A DNA stretch of 64,000 nt from Magicicada septendecula (GCA_034769895.1 CM068367.1:113816654-113880653); one strand, 5' to 3'; shown: positions 1 to 12,979, counted from the stretch's first letter. Numbers and translations: made by a program. The notes: generated from the sequence alone by a model not told the origin.

Positions 1-2345
1 TATTTGTAATTTTGTCCGCAAGTGAGAAAAACGGGGTCACTGTAAAGAAGGCTAGTCCATAGTTTTTAAAATTGTCAAATTAAAAATATTGTATGCTTCC
101 AAACTGTGTAGTATTTTATTAATGAATATGATTCTTCAAAATTTAATACATATTTCCAGTTATGTAAGGGGCTAAATAAAATTTTGTTTGTTTAATTTTT
201 ATTTGTAATTTCATAAAAATAAATCTGATGCTTTGATAAAACAGTGTTCTTATTGAATTATGTGTCCTTTTCCTGTGTACTTTCAAAACTTGCATCTGCT
301 GTGGATAAACCGAATTGAAGAATAATGCCCGTATCTAATTTTATTTGTGGGCGCCATTTTCAGTGCGCCATGAACTGGCTGACGCAACCTGTCGACGAAT
401 GAGCAAGGCTGAGTTCCTGTAAAGGAGACGAGTCCATTATATTGAGGTGGAGGGTTTATTTATGAATAGCTCTTCCGGGTCGCTACTAATATAATCCAAA
501 TCGACCACTTTTTCGTTAAATAAACGATTAAGCCTTGCTAAATCGTGCAGCACACATCCATGGGCACCATTTTGAGTGCACTGTGAAACTGTCCGCAAGT
601 GAGAAAAACGGGGTAACTGAAAGGAAAGCTAGACCATAATTTTTAAAATTGTCAATTACAAAATATTGTATGCTTCCATACTGTGTAATATTTTATTTTT
701 GCATATGATTGATCAATTTTAATACATATTTCCAGTTTTGTAAGGGACTAAATACAATTTTGTTTGTATGATTTTTATTTGTAATTTCATAAAAATAAAA
801 CTGTTGCTTTGATAAAACAATGTTCTTATTGAATTATGTGTCCTTTTCCTGTGTACGTTCAAAATTTGCAACTGCTGTGGATAAACCGAATTGAAGAATA
901 ATGTCCGTATCTAAATTTTTGTGGGCTTTATTTTCAGTGCGCTATGAACTGGCTGACGCAACTGTCGACGAATGAGCAAGGCGGAGTTCCTGTAAAGAAG
1001 ACGAGTCCATTATATTCAAATCGAGAGATTTATTGTGAATACCTCTGGCGGGTCGCTATTAACCTAATCCAAATCGACCACTTCTTCGTTAAATATACGA
1101 ATAAGCGTTGCTGAGTCATGCAGTACAGATTCGTGTGCGCCATTTTGAGTGCACCGTGTCACTGTCCGCATGTGAGAAAAACGGAGTCGCTGTAAAGAAG
1201 GCTAGGTAATTGTTTATAAAATAACAAATTAAAAATATTGTATGCTTCCAAACTGTGTAATAGTTTATTAATGCATATGATTCTTCAGAATTTAATACAT
1301 ATTTCCAGTTATGTAAGGCACTAAATAACATTTTGTTTGTATGATTTTTTTTTGTAATTTCATAAAAATAAATCTGATGCTTTGAAAAAAAAAGTTTTCT
1401 TATTGAAAAGTTTCCTTTTCCTGTGTACTTTCAAAATTTGCAACTGCTGTGGATAAACCTAATTGAATAATAATGCCCGTATCTAATTTTCTTTGTGGGC
1501 GCCATTTTCAGTGCACCGTGTCACTGTCCGCATGTAAGGAAAACGAAGTCGCTGTAAAGAAGGCTAGGTAATTGTTTATAAAATTACAAATTAAAAATAT
1601 TGTATGCTTCCAAACTGTGTAATATTTTATTAATGCATATGATTCTTCAAAATTTAATACATATTTCCAGTTATGTAAGAGACTAAATAAAATTTTGTTT
1701 GTATGATTTTTTTTGTAATTTCATAAACATAGATCTGATGCTTTGAAAAAAAAAAGGTTTTCTTATTGAATTATGTGTCCTTTTCCTGTGTACGTTCAAA
1801 ATTTGCAACTGCTGTGGATAAACCGAATTGAAGAATAATGTCCGTATCTAAATTTTTGTGGGTTTTATTTTCAGTGCGCCATGAACTGGCTGGCGCAACC
1901 GTCGACGAATGAGCAAGGCGGAGTTCCTGTAAAGCAGAGGAGTTCATTATATTCAGATCGAGGGATTTATTATGAATACCTCTTGCGGGTCGCTACTAAC
2001 CTAATCCAAATCGACCACTCTTTCGTTAAATATACGAATAAGCAAGCATTGATGAAACATGTTCGTGGGCGCCATTTTGTGTGCACCGTAAAACTGTCCG
2101 CAAGTGAGAAATACGGATACTCTGTAAAGAATGCTAGTAGATTGTTTTTAAAATTGTCAAAATAAAAATATTGTATGCTTCCAAACTGTGTAATATTTTA
2201 TTAATGCATTTGATTCTTCAAATTTTAATACACATTTCCAGTTATGTAAGGGAATAAATAAAATTTTGTTTGTATGATTTTTTTTTGTAATTACATAAAA
2301 ATAAATCTGATGCTTTGAAAAAAAAAGTTTTCTTATTGAATTATG

Positions 2346-5300
2346 TGTCCTTTTCCTGTGTACTTCCAAATTTTCAATTGCTGTGGATAAACCGAATTGA
2401 ATAATAATGCCCGTATCTAATTTCCTTTGTGGGCGCCAGTTTCAGTGCACCATGAACTGTCTGACGCAACCTGTCGACGAATTAGTAAGGCGGAGTTCCT
2501 GTAAAGAAGATGAGTCCATTATATTCAGATAGAGGGATTTATAGTGAATACCTTTTGCCGGTCGCTACTAACCTAATCCAAATCGACCACTCTTTCGTTA
2601 AATATACGAATAAGGGGGCTAAATCATGTTTGTGGGCGCCATTATGTGTGACCGTGAAAATGTCCGCAAGTGAGAAAAACGGTGTCGATGTAAAGAATGC
2701 TAGTCCATTTTTTTTATAATTGTCTAATTAAAAATATTGTGTGCTTCCAAACTGTGTAATATTTTATTAATGCATCTGATTCTTCAATATTTAATACATA
2801 TTTCCAATTATGTAAGGGACTAAATAAAAATTTGTTTGTATGATTTTTATTTGTAATTTCATAAAAATAAATCTGATGCTTTGATAAAACAGTGTTCTTA
2901 TTGAATTATGTGTCCTTTTCCTGTGTACTTTCAAAACTTGCAACTGCTGTGGATAAACCGAAAAGAATAGTAATGGCCGTATTTAATTCTCTTTGTGGGC
3001 GCCATTTTCAGTGCACCATGAACTGGCTCACGCAACCTGTCGACGAATGAGCAAGGCGGAGGTCCTTTAAAGCAGTCGAGTCCATTATATTGGGGTGGAG
3101 TATTTTTTTGTGAATACCTCTTGCTAGTCGCTACTAACCTAATCCAAATCGACCACTTTTCGTTAAATATACGATGTTTGTGGGCGCCATTTTGAGTGCA
3201 CCGTGAAACTGTCCGCAATTGAGAAAAACGGAGCCGCTGTAGAGAAGGCTAGTCCATTGTTTTTAAAATTGTCAAATTAAAAATATTGTACGCTTCCAAA
3301 CTGTGTAATATTTTATTAATGCATATGATTATTTTCTCCTTTTACAGCGTGCTTTCAAAACTTGCAACTGCTGTGGATAAACCGTAATGAAGAGTAATGC
3401 CCGTATCTAATTTTCTTTGTGGGCGCCATTTTCAGTGCACCATGAACTGGCTGACGCAACCTGTCGACGAATGAGAAAGGCGGATTTCTTGTAAACAGAC
3501 GAGTCCATTATATTGAGGTGGAGGATTTTTTTGTGAATACCTCTTGCGGGTCGCTACTGACCTAAGCCAAATCGACCAATGTTTCGTTAAATATACGAAT
3601 ACAGCGTTTCTAAATCGTGCAGTGCGCCGTAAGATTCGTGGGCGCCATTTTGAGTGCACCGTGAAACTGTCCGTAAGTGAGAAAAACGGAGTCTCTGTAA
3701 AGAAGGCTATTACATTGTTTTTAAAATTGTCAATTACAAAATATTGTATGCTTCCATACTGTGTAATATTTTATTGTTGCATATGATTGATCAATTTTAA
3801 TACATATTTCCAGTTTTGTAAGGGACTAAATACAATTTTGTTTGTATGATTTTTATTTGTAATTTCATAAAAATAAAACTGTTGCTTTGATAAAACAATG
3901 TTCTTATCGAATTATTTGTCCTTTTCCTGCGTACTTTCAAAACTTGCAACTGCTGTGGATAAACCGTATTGAAGAATAATGCCTGTATCTAATTTTCTTT
4001 GTGGGCTCCATTTTCAGTGCGTCATGAACAGGCTGACGCAACCTGTCGACGAATGAGCAAGGCGGAGTTCCTGTAAAGCTGACGAGTCCATTATATTCAG
4101 ATTCAGGGATTTATTGTGAATACCTCTTGCGTGTCGCTACTAACCTAATCCACATCGACCACTTTTTCTTTAAATAAACGTTTAAGCGTTGCTAAATCGT
4201 GCAGTGCAGATTCGTGGCGCCATTTTTTGTGCACTGTGAAGCTGTCCGCTTTGTATGGTTTTTATTTGTAATTTTGTCCGCAAGTGAGAAAAACGGGGTC
4301 ACTGTAAAGAAGGCTAGTCCATAGTTTTTAAAATTGTCAAATTAAAAATATTGTATGCTTCCAAACTGTGTAGTATTTTATTAATGAATATGATTCTTCA
4401 AAATTTAATACATATTTCCAGTTATGTAAGGGGCTAAATAAAATTTTGTTTGTTTAATTTTTATTTGTAATTTCATAAAAATAAATCTGATGCTTTGATA
4501 AAACAGTGTTCTTATTGAATTATGTGTCCTTTTCCTGTGTACTTTCAAAACTTGCATCTGCTGTGGATAAACCGAATTGAAGAATAATGCCCGTATCTAA
4601 TTTTATTTGTGGGCGCCATTTTCAGTGCGCCATGAACTGGCTGACGCAACCTGTCGACGAATGAGCAAGGCTGAGTTCCTGTAAAGGAGACGAGTCCATT
4701 ATATTGAGGTGGAGGGTTTATTTATGAATAGCTCTTCCGGGTCGCTACTAATATAATCCAAATCGACCACTTTTTCGTTAAATAAACGATTAAGCCTTGC
4801 TAAATCGTGCAGCACACATCCATGGGCACCATTTTGAGTGCACTGTGAAACTGTCCGCAAGTGAGAAAAACGGGGTAACTGAAAGGAAAGCTAGACCATA
4901 ATTTTTAAAATTGTCAAAAAAAATATTATATACTTCCATACTGTGTAATATTTTATTAATGCATATGATTCATCAATTTTAATACTTATTTCCAGTTATG
5001 TAAGGGACAAAATAAAATTTTGTTTGTATGATTTTTATTTGTAATTTCATAAAAATAAAACTGATGCTTTGATAAAACCGTATTCTTATTGAATTTTTTG
5101 TCCTTTTCCTGTATACTTTCAAAACTTGCAACTGCTGTGGATAAACCGAATTAAAAAATAATGCCCGTATCTAATTTTCTTTGAGGGCGCCATTTTCAGT
5201 GCGCCATAAACAGGCTGACGCAACCTGTCGGCGATGAGCCAGGCGGAGTTCCTGTAAAATTAGACGAGTTCATTATATTGAGCTGGAGGGTTTTCTTTTG

Positions 5301-5677
5301 TGAACACCTCTTGCGGATCGCTACTGACCTAATCCTGATCGACCACTTTTTCGTTAAATATACGAATAAGCGTCGCTAAGTCATGCAGTACAGATTCGTG
5401 TACGCCATTTTGAGTGCACCGTGAAACTGTCCGAGGTGAGAAAAACCGGGTCGCTGTAAAGAAGGCTAGGCAATTTTTTTGAAAATTGTTAATTTAAAAA
5501 TATTGTATGCTTCCAATCTGTGTAACATTTTATTAATGCATATGATTCTTCAAAATTTAATACATATTTCCTGTTTTGTAAAGGACTAAATAAAATTTTG
5601 TTTGTACGATTTTTATTTGTAATTTCATAAAAATAAATCTGATGCTTTGAAAAAAAAAGGTTTCTTATTGAATTATT
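2346..5677. repeat. Higher-order repeat unit, copy 1 (six monomers, 3332 bp)
   Basis: Six consecutive monomers (spacings 549, 458, 607, 576, 576, 566, summing to 3332) recur as a block in the following copy with only scattered single-base differences. Examples are G/T at 2345 just outside the block, C/T near 3909, and one base fewer in an A-run in copy 2. Positions 1-653 match 4263-4915 of this unit, so another partial copy lies to the left. Confidence 0.9.
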
Positions 5678-8600
5678 TGTCCTTTTCCTGTGTACTTCCA
5701 AATTTTCAATTGCTGTGGATAAACCGAATTGAATAATAATGCCCGTATCTAATTTCCTTTGTGGGCGCCAGTTTCAGTGCACCATGAACTGTCTGACGCA
5801 ACCTGTCGACGAATTAGTAAGGCGGAGTTCCTGTAAAGAAGATGAGTCCATTATATTCAGATAGAGGGATTTATAGTGAATACCTTTTGCCGGTCGCTAC
5901 TAACCTAATCCAAATCGACCACTCTTTCGTTAAATATACGAATAAGGGGGCTAAATCATGTTTGTGGGCGCCATTATGTGTGACCGTGAAAATGTCCGCA
6001 AGTGAGAAAAACGGTGTCGATGTAAAGAATGCTAGTCCATTTTTTTTATAATTGTCTAATTAAAAATATTGTGTGCTTCCAAACTGTGTAATATTTTATT
6101 AATGCATCTGATTCTTCAAAATTTAATACATATTTCCAATTATGTAAGGGACTAAATAAAAATTTGTTTGTATGATTTTTATTTGTAATTTCATAAAAAT
6201 AAATCTGATGCTTTGATAAAACAGTGTTCTTATTGAATTATGTGTCCTTTTCCTGTGTACTTTCAAAACTTGCAACTGCTGTGGATAAACCGAAAAGAAT
6301 AGTAATGGCCGTATTTAATTCTCTTTGTGGGCGCCATTTTCAGTGCACCATGAACTGGCTCACGCAACCTGTCGACGAATGAGCAAGGCGGAGGTCCTTT
6401 AAAGCAGTCGAGTCCATTATATTGGGGTGGAGTATTTTTTTGTGAATACCTCTTGCTAGTCGCTACTAACCTAATCCAAATCGACCACTTTTCGTTAAAT
6501 ATACGATGTTTGTGGGCGCCATTTTGAGTGCACCGTGAAACTGTCCGCAATTGAGAAAAACGGAGCCGCTGTAGAGAAGGCTAGTCCATTGTTTTTAAAA
6601 TTGTCAAATTAAAAATATTGTACGCTTCCAAACTGTGTAATATTTTATTAATGCATATGATTATTTTCTCCTTTTACAGCGTGCTTTCAAAACTTGCAAC
6701 TGCTGTGGATAAACCGTAATGAAGAGTAATGCCCGTATCTAATTTTCTTTGTGGGCGCCATTTTCAGTGCACCATGAACTGGCTGACGCAACCTGTCGAC
6801 GAATGAGAAAGGCGGATTTCTTGTAAACAGACGAGTCCATTATATTGAGGTGGAGGATTTTTTTGTGAATACCTCTTGCGGGTCGCTACTGACCTAAGCC
6901 AAATCGACCAATGTTTCGTTAAATATACGAATACAGCGTTTCTAAATCGTGCAGTGCGCCGTAAGATTCGTGGGCGCCATTTTGAGTGCACCGTGAAACT
7001 GTCCGTAAGTGAGAAAAACGGAGTCTCTGTAAAGAAGGCTATTACATTGTTTTTAAAATTGTCAATTACAAAATATTGTATGCTTCCATACTGTGTAATA
7101 TTTTATTGTTGCATATGATTGATCAATTTTAATACATATTTCCAGTTTTGTAAGGGACTAAATACAATTTTGTTTGTATGATTTTTATTTGTAATTTCAT
7201 AAAAATAAAACTGTTGCTTTGATAAAACAATGTTCTTATTGAATTATTTGTCCTTTTCCTGCGTACTTTCAAAACTTGCAACTGCTGTGGATAAACCGTA
7301 TTGAAGAATAATGCCTGTATCTAATTTTCTTTGTGGGCTCCATTTTCAGTGCGCCATGAACAGGCTGACGCAACCTGTCGACGAATGAGCAAGGCGGAGT
7401 TCCTGTAAAGCTGACGAGTCCATTATATTCAGATTGAGGGATTTATTGTGAATACCTCTTGCGTGTCGCTACTAACCTAATCCACATCGACCACTTTTTC
7501 TTTAAATAAACGTTTAAGCGTTGCTAAATCGTGCAGTGCAGATTCGTGGCGCCATTTTTTGTGCACTGTGAAGCTGTCCGCTTTGTATGGTTTTTATTTG
7601 TAATTTTGTCCGCAAGTGAGAAAAACGGGGTCACTGTAAAGAAGGCTAGTCCATAGTTTTTAAAATTGTCAAATTAAAAATATTGTATGCTTCCAAACTG
7701 TGTAGTATTTTATTAATGAATATGATTCTTCAAAATTTAATACATATTTCCAGTTATGTAAGGGGCTAAATAAAATTTTGTTTGTTTAATTTTTATTTGT
7801 AATTTCATAAAAATAAATCTGATGCTTTGATAAAACAGTGTTCTTATTGAATTATGTGTCCTTTTCCTGTGTACTTTCAAAACTTGCATCTGCTGTGGAT
7901 AAACCGAATTGAAGAATAATGCCCGTATCTAATTTTATTTGTGGGCGCCATTTTCAGTGCGCCATGAACTGGCTGACGCAACCTGTCGACGAATGAGCAA
8001 GGCTGAGTTCCTGTAAAGGAGACGAGTCCATTATATTGAGGTGGAGGGTTTATTTATGAATAGCTCTTCCGGGTCGCTACTAATATAATCCAAATCGACC
8101 ACTTTTTCGTTAAATAAACGATTAAGCCTTGCTAAATCGTGCAGCACACATCCATGGGCACCATTTTGAGTGCACTGTGAAACTGTCCGCAAGTGAGAAA
8201 AACGGGGTAACTGAAAGGAAAGCTAGACCATAATTTTTAAAATTGTCAAAAAAATATTATATACTTCCATACTGTGTAATATTTTATTAATGCATATGAT
8301 TCATCAATTTTAATACTTATTTCCAGTTATGTAAGGGACAAAATAAAATTTTGTTTGTATGATTTTTATTTGTAATTTCATAAAAATAAAACTGATGCTT
8401 TGATAAAACCGTATTCTTATTGAATTTTTTGTCCTTTTCCTGTATACTTTCAAAACTTGCAACTGCTGTGGATAAACCGAATTAAAAAATAATGCCCGTA
8501 TCTAATTTTCTTTGAGGGCGCCATTTTCAGTGCGCCATAAACAGGCTGACGCAACCTGTCGGCGATGAGCCAGGCGGAGTTCCTGTAAAATTAGACGAGT

Positions 8601-8981
8601 TCATTATATTGAGCTGGAGGGTTTTCTTTTGTGAACACCTCTTGCGGATCGCTACTGACCTAATCCTGATCGACCACTTTTTCGTTAAATATACGAATAA
8701 GCGTCGCTAAGTCATGCAGTACAGATTCGTTTACGCCATTTTGAGTGCACCGTGAAACTGTCCGAGGTGAGAAAAACCGGGTCGCTGTAAAGAAGGCTAG
8801 GCAATTTTTTTGAAAATTGTTAATTTAAAAATATTGTATGCTTCCAATCTGTGTAACATTTTATTAATGCATATGATTCTTCAAAATTTAATACATATTT
8901 CCTGTTTTGTAAAGGACTAAATAAAATTTTGTTTGTACGATTTTTATTTGTAATTTCATAAAAATAAACCTGATGCTTTGA
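5678..8981. repeat. Higher-order repeat unit, copy 2
   Basis: This is a near-identical copy of 2346-5650, offset by 3332 bp, and by 3331 bp after a one-base contraction of an A-run near 8252. The match ends near 8981, where the following monomer differs. Near-identity across 3.3 kb, against clearly lower identity between neighbouring monomers, means block duplication was recent relative to monomer divergence. Confidence 0.9.
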
Positions 8982-10147
8982 TAAAACAGTGTTCTTATTG
9001 ATTTATTTGTTCTTTTCCTGCGTACTTTCAAGTCTTGCAACTGCTGTGGGTAAACCGTATTGAAGAATAATGCCCGTATCTAATTTTCTTTGTGGGCTCC
9101 ATTTTCAGTGCGCCATGAACACGCTGACGCAACCTGTCGACGAATGAGCAAGGCGGAGTTCCTGTAAAGCAGACGAGTGCATTATAAGCAGATCGAGGGA
9201 TTTATTGTGAATACCTCTCGCGGGTCGCTACTAACCTAATCCACATCGACCACTTTTTCGTCAAATAAACGTTTAAGCGGTGCTCAATCGTGCAGTGCAG
9301 ATTCGTGGCGCCATTTTATGTGCATTGTGAAACTGTCCGCAAGTGAGAAAAACGGGGTCTCTGTAAAGAATGCTAGTCCATAGTTTTTAAAATTGTCAAA
9401 TTAAAAATATTATATGCTTCCAAACTGTGTAATATTTTATTAATGCTTATGATTCATCAATATTAATACATATTTCCAGTTATGTAAGGGACTAAATAAA
9501 ATTTTGTTTGTATGATTTTTATTTGTAATTTCATAAAAATAAAACTGATTCTTTGGTAAAACTGTGTTTTTATTAAATTATTTGTCCTTTTCCTGTACAC
9601 TTTCAAAACTTGCAACTGCTGTGATTAACCGTAATGATGAATAATGCCCGTATCTAATTTTCTTTGTGGGCGTTCAGTGCACCATGAACTGGCTGACGCA
9701 ACCTGTCGACGAATGAGCAAGACGGAGTTCCTGTAAAGGAGACGAGTCCATTATATTGAGCTGGACGGTTTTTTTTGTGAATACCTCTTGTGGGTCGCTA
9801 CTAACCTATTCCAAATCGACCACTTTTTCCCTTAAGTTAACGTTTAAGCGTTGCTAAATCGTGCAGTGCAGATTCGTGGTCGCCATTTTGTTATGTAAGG
9901 AACTAAATAAAATGTTGTTTGAATGATTTCTATTTATAATTACATGAAAATAAAACTGATCTTGTGGTTAAATGAAGGGTTACATTGTTGCCTACTTATA
10001 CATTCAACCAGCACTTTTGTGTCTAATCACAAGTAACTTATTTTACATTGAAAATTTCAAGTCAGATTTGTTAATTAAGTATTTAGTTGAAATGCAGAAA
10101 ATGTAGAAGTTCTTTCGGGAGACGTGCGTTGCCTTTACATTTACATA

Positions 10148-10264
10148 ATGCAAATCGGTCATGTTCACTGTTTATATAAGGTCAGACTACATCTGCACAG
10201 TTATCGTAATGGCGAGAGTTCTGTCCTGGCTTTCTTCCGTCTCACGTCTGGCAAAAAATTATTA
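10148..10264 (+). promoter_or_regulatory. Promoter-like spot beside the satellite edge
   Basis: An octamer ATGCAAAT (10148-10155) lies 17 bp upstream of TATATAA (10173-10179). An initiator-like CACAGTT follows at 10196-10202, then an ATG at 10209 that opens an 18-codon ORF ending in TAA at 10263-10265. Spacing and order fit an RNA polymerase II core promoter, but such strings arise by chance in AT-rich DNA. No longer ORF follows, so a transcript from here would be non-coding or spliced. Confidence 0.25.
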
Positions 10265-10650
10265 AGTCAGTCTATGTACTTATGTTGTTTGTTATTTTAA
10301 TTATTTTGTTGTTGTATAAAATGTTTTGTATTTGTTACATGTTATTTATGTAGTTATCATGAGTTTCCATTGTACTTACTTAAAATTACTTAAAATGTAG
10401 AAATATTGGATTGTCATAGTATATATTGTCAAGGCTAAGTACTTAGAGTTGTTTTATTTTTAAATAATATTGAATTTTGTATGTTGTAAATTATATTGTA
10501 GTATACTGTATGTACAAAGTGTTGTAATTATAAAATATATTGTAAAATGTTTTATGTTTTAATATAATTTGTAATGATGGTTATCGTAATTTAAAAGAAA
10601 ATATTGATATATACTTTGTGGTTTTGATGTGAAGAAAAAAAAATTGTCAT
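10255..10650. repeat. Diverged direct duplicate, left copy
   Basis: About 400 bp align by eye with 11945-12335. Shared landmarks are TGTTGTAAATTATATTGTAG, a TTGTAATGATG block and ATACTTTGTGGTTTTGA at the end. Identity is clearly below that of the satellite, so the duplication is old. No coding potential was seen. Confidence 0.7.
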
Positions 10651-10974
10651 ATATCAGAAAAGCTGAATTCTTGCCTTGACCCAAAATTTGTTGTCCTGAC
10701 AAATCTGAACTTTTTCTCCAACTTTTGTTACTGTTACGTAAACATTTGTGTCGATCAACTTTGTTTGCATGCCCTTAGAATTGTAGGTTATCTATTTTGT
10801 GGTAATCTCTTTGAATGCAGTGATTACTTACCCATATGTAAGAGTGGGGAAAGGATAAAGTAATAAATGATAACGGTAATTTTTAATGCATAAAATTTAA
10901 ACGCTGTTTATTTACAAAATGCACACAGTACAAAACAAAATTAACGATATTCTACTAATTATACAGAACATAAA

Positions 10975-11400
10975 CGCACAAATATTAGTATAGAATCTGC
11001 ATGAAATATACAACCAATGTTGTAAACGCACAGAATTATTGTGGACAGGAGGGAGTGGTCTTCTACAGTAGGACTACACATGGAGGCCACATTCCACGAA
11101 GGGCCACAGGGGAAACAAGAAGATACAAACAGTTATTTTATTTTATACATATTAATTTTGTATTTTTGTCATATGACTTTCAGTAATATTTAAATTTGTG
11201 TGCCAATATTAGTACAGAATCTGCATCAAATCAACCAATCAATCAATGTTTGTAAATGGACAGAATTATTGAGAATAGGAGAAATTGGTCGTCTACAGGT
11301 GGCCTCCAGAAGTAAGCCACATACCAGGCAGAGTTGGTGCGCCACAGGAAAGACAAGAAGTTACAAACAATGAACATTTTTTTATTTCATACACAATAAT
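10975..11400. repeat. Two diverged ~200-bp tandem copies
   Basis: The segments at about 10980-11170 and 11203-11395 share ATATTAGTA-AGAATCTGCAT, an ACAGAATTATTG block, a GCCACA block and an ACAAGAAG-TACAAACA block. The 61-codon plus-strand ORF at 11001-11186 sits in the first copy. It is not kept open in the second, so I do not regard it as a gene. Confidence 0.65.
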
Positions 11401-11944
11401 TATATATTTTTTGTTAGTTGGATTTTTGCGACAATCCAATTTATGTACTTTTTAAATTCGCCACTATTTAAAATACGTAATCAGAAGTCAGTTTTATTAC
11501 TATTCCAAAGTACCACATCATAATAAACAGAAAAGATAATAAGAAACTTTTAACAGAATGCCTGATTGAAGGCGTGGTTGAATACAATAAAGGAAAAGGT
11601 GTATATTACATGTAGGCTATAACATATTATGCTGTAATACAGTTTAACATAACATAATGTTGCATTACATATAACACAATATTTTAAATTCTAAGTTAAA
11701 GCAATTGATATTGAGAGACCGGATTTTAATCAGTACAATCTTTTATCGTTTGCAATTAGAAATAGGCATAATGAATAATAGGTCTATAAAAAAACTATGT
11801 AATGGCACTTACAATATTTCAATTTGAAAATTCGACAATAAAATAATATACTGTGACACTTTAAAAAAGAAACAATGCATCAGTTCAACAGTAGCCTACT
11901 ATATAATCAAATCAGAAAATCAATCGAGGAATTATTAAATTATT

Positions 11945-12335
11945 AAATCCTGTTGTTTGTTGTTTTAATAATGTTTTTTGTATTTAATGATATTGTATTA
12001 GTTACATGTTATTTAGTAGTTATCATTAGTTTTTACTGTTCTTATTTTACAATACTTAAAATGCAGATAAATTGAATTTTCATAGTACATATTGTCAAGT
12101 CTAAATATTTTGACTTGTATTATTTTTTAAATAGTATTGAATTATATATGTTGTAAATTATATTGTAGTATAGCCTACTCTACATACATACAAAGTGCTA
12201 TAATTGTAAAATATATTGTATGTATATTGAAAATTGTAATATAATTTGTAATGATGTTTACATCATAATGTTTAAGAAACTATTGATGTATACTTTGTGG
12301 TTTTGAAGTGAACTAATAAAAATTCTTATATGTCA
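11945..12335. repeat. Diverged direct duplicate, right copy
   Basis: Partner of 10255-10650, about 1.69 kb away in the same orientation. Differences are mainly small indels and substitutions. Immediately to the right is a short C-rich patch (about 12345-12405) with several CCTAAC-like strings. Confidence 0.7.
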
Positions 12336-12439
12336 AAAACGTTAAACCCCCTAACCCTTAACGTCTAACGTCCTAACCCCCCCTAACGTTGAACGTCTAA
12401 GCTTTAAACTAAAATTCGTTTTACTGACAAAACTGTATG

Positions 12440-12610
12440 TTTCTCTTTCAATTAAAATTTTTCATGAGTTAGTTAGTCTGTGTCTTCTGTCATTGTATTG
12501 TGCAGATATATTTTTATTCTTTTTAAACAAGAAAAAGGCAGGAGTTTAAATATTCATGTGGAGCCGATAATACAAAATCATTCAGAGAAAGATATAATAA
12601 TACAGAAAAA
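12440..12610. repeat. Dispersed repeat, copy A
   Basis: The sequence from the TTTCAATTAAAA stretch, through TCTGTCATTGTA and AGATATATTTTTATTCTTTT, to the CAAAATCAT block recurs at about 44705-44860. The two copies lie on opposite sides of the Gypsy array in the same orientation. The family is not recognised. Confidence 0.65.
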
Positions 12611-12866
12611 GATACAATATTATAATAATACAAAAATGAAACAATATATATTCTTGCACATGTAGATTCAACAAAATGACAAATACGCGATACATTAAAA
12701 AAATATATATATTGGTATTTTTAAAGTGTAACATAAAACGTTAATTATAATGTTATATAAAACTTTACATATAATACTAAATGATACAATCTCAGATCAT
12801 CTGCTATAAAAAATGTGACACTATAGGCCTACACTATACATTCAATCAAATTTACAATCAGTGTTT

Positions 12867-12979
12867 GTAATTGAATAAATTTAAATTCAATAAATTTAAA
12901 TAAATATACATTTATTAAATAAATACACAGTAATTGAATAAATTTAAATTCAATAAATTTAAATAAATATACATTTATT
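12867..12979. repeat. Short tandem duplication (63-bp period)
   Basis: A 50-bp AT-only block beginning GTAATTGAATAAATTTAAAT is repeated identically at 12867-12916 and 12930-12979. It accounts for the repeated peptide in the minus-strand ORF at 12829-13182, which is therefore not a credible gene. Confidence 0.85.

Larger units (their letters stand above)
1..9960. repeat. Complex satellite array, ~570-bp monomers
   Basis: About 17 head-to-tail monomers can be followed with the anchor GTATGCTTCCAAACTGTG, found near 91, 668, 1240, 1602, 2173, 2739, 3288, 3746, 4353, 4929, 5505, 6071, 6620, 7078, 7685, 8260, 8836 and 9412. Most spacings are 549-577 bp. Exceptions are 362, 458 and 607 bp, each explained by an internal deletion or insertion. 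Each monomer carries two related GTGGGCGCCATTTT segments. The array ends by a jump inside a monomer near 9890. Short ORFs occur in several monomers but are not consistently open, so I do not call them genes. The left end lies outside the window. Confidence 0.93.

Noticed and set aside
1881..2165. 94-codon ORF in a satellite monomer, with similar ORFs at 2510, 3544, 5842 and 6876
   Set aside because: They lie in tandem monomers, are disrupted in most copies, and repeat exactly where the 3332-bp block repeats.
1..9960. CRISPR-like array
   Set aside because: The repeats are ~570-bp contiguous monomers with no short-repeat/spacer pattern, in a eukaryotic context.
12345..12405. CCTAAC-like strings suggesting insect telomeric (CCTAA)n repeat
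   Set aside because: Only a few imperfect units within 60 bp and no regular 5-bp period; probably a chance C-rich patch.
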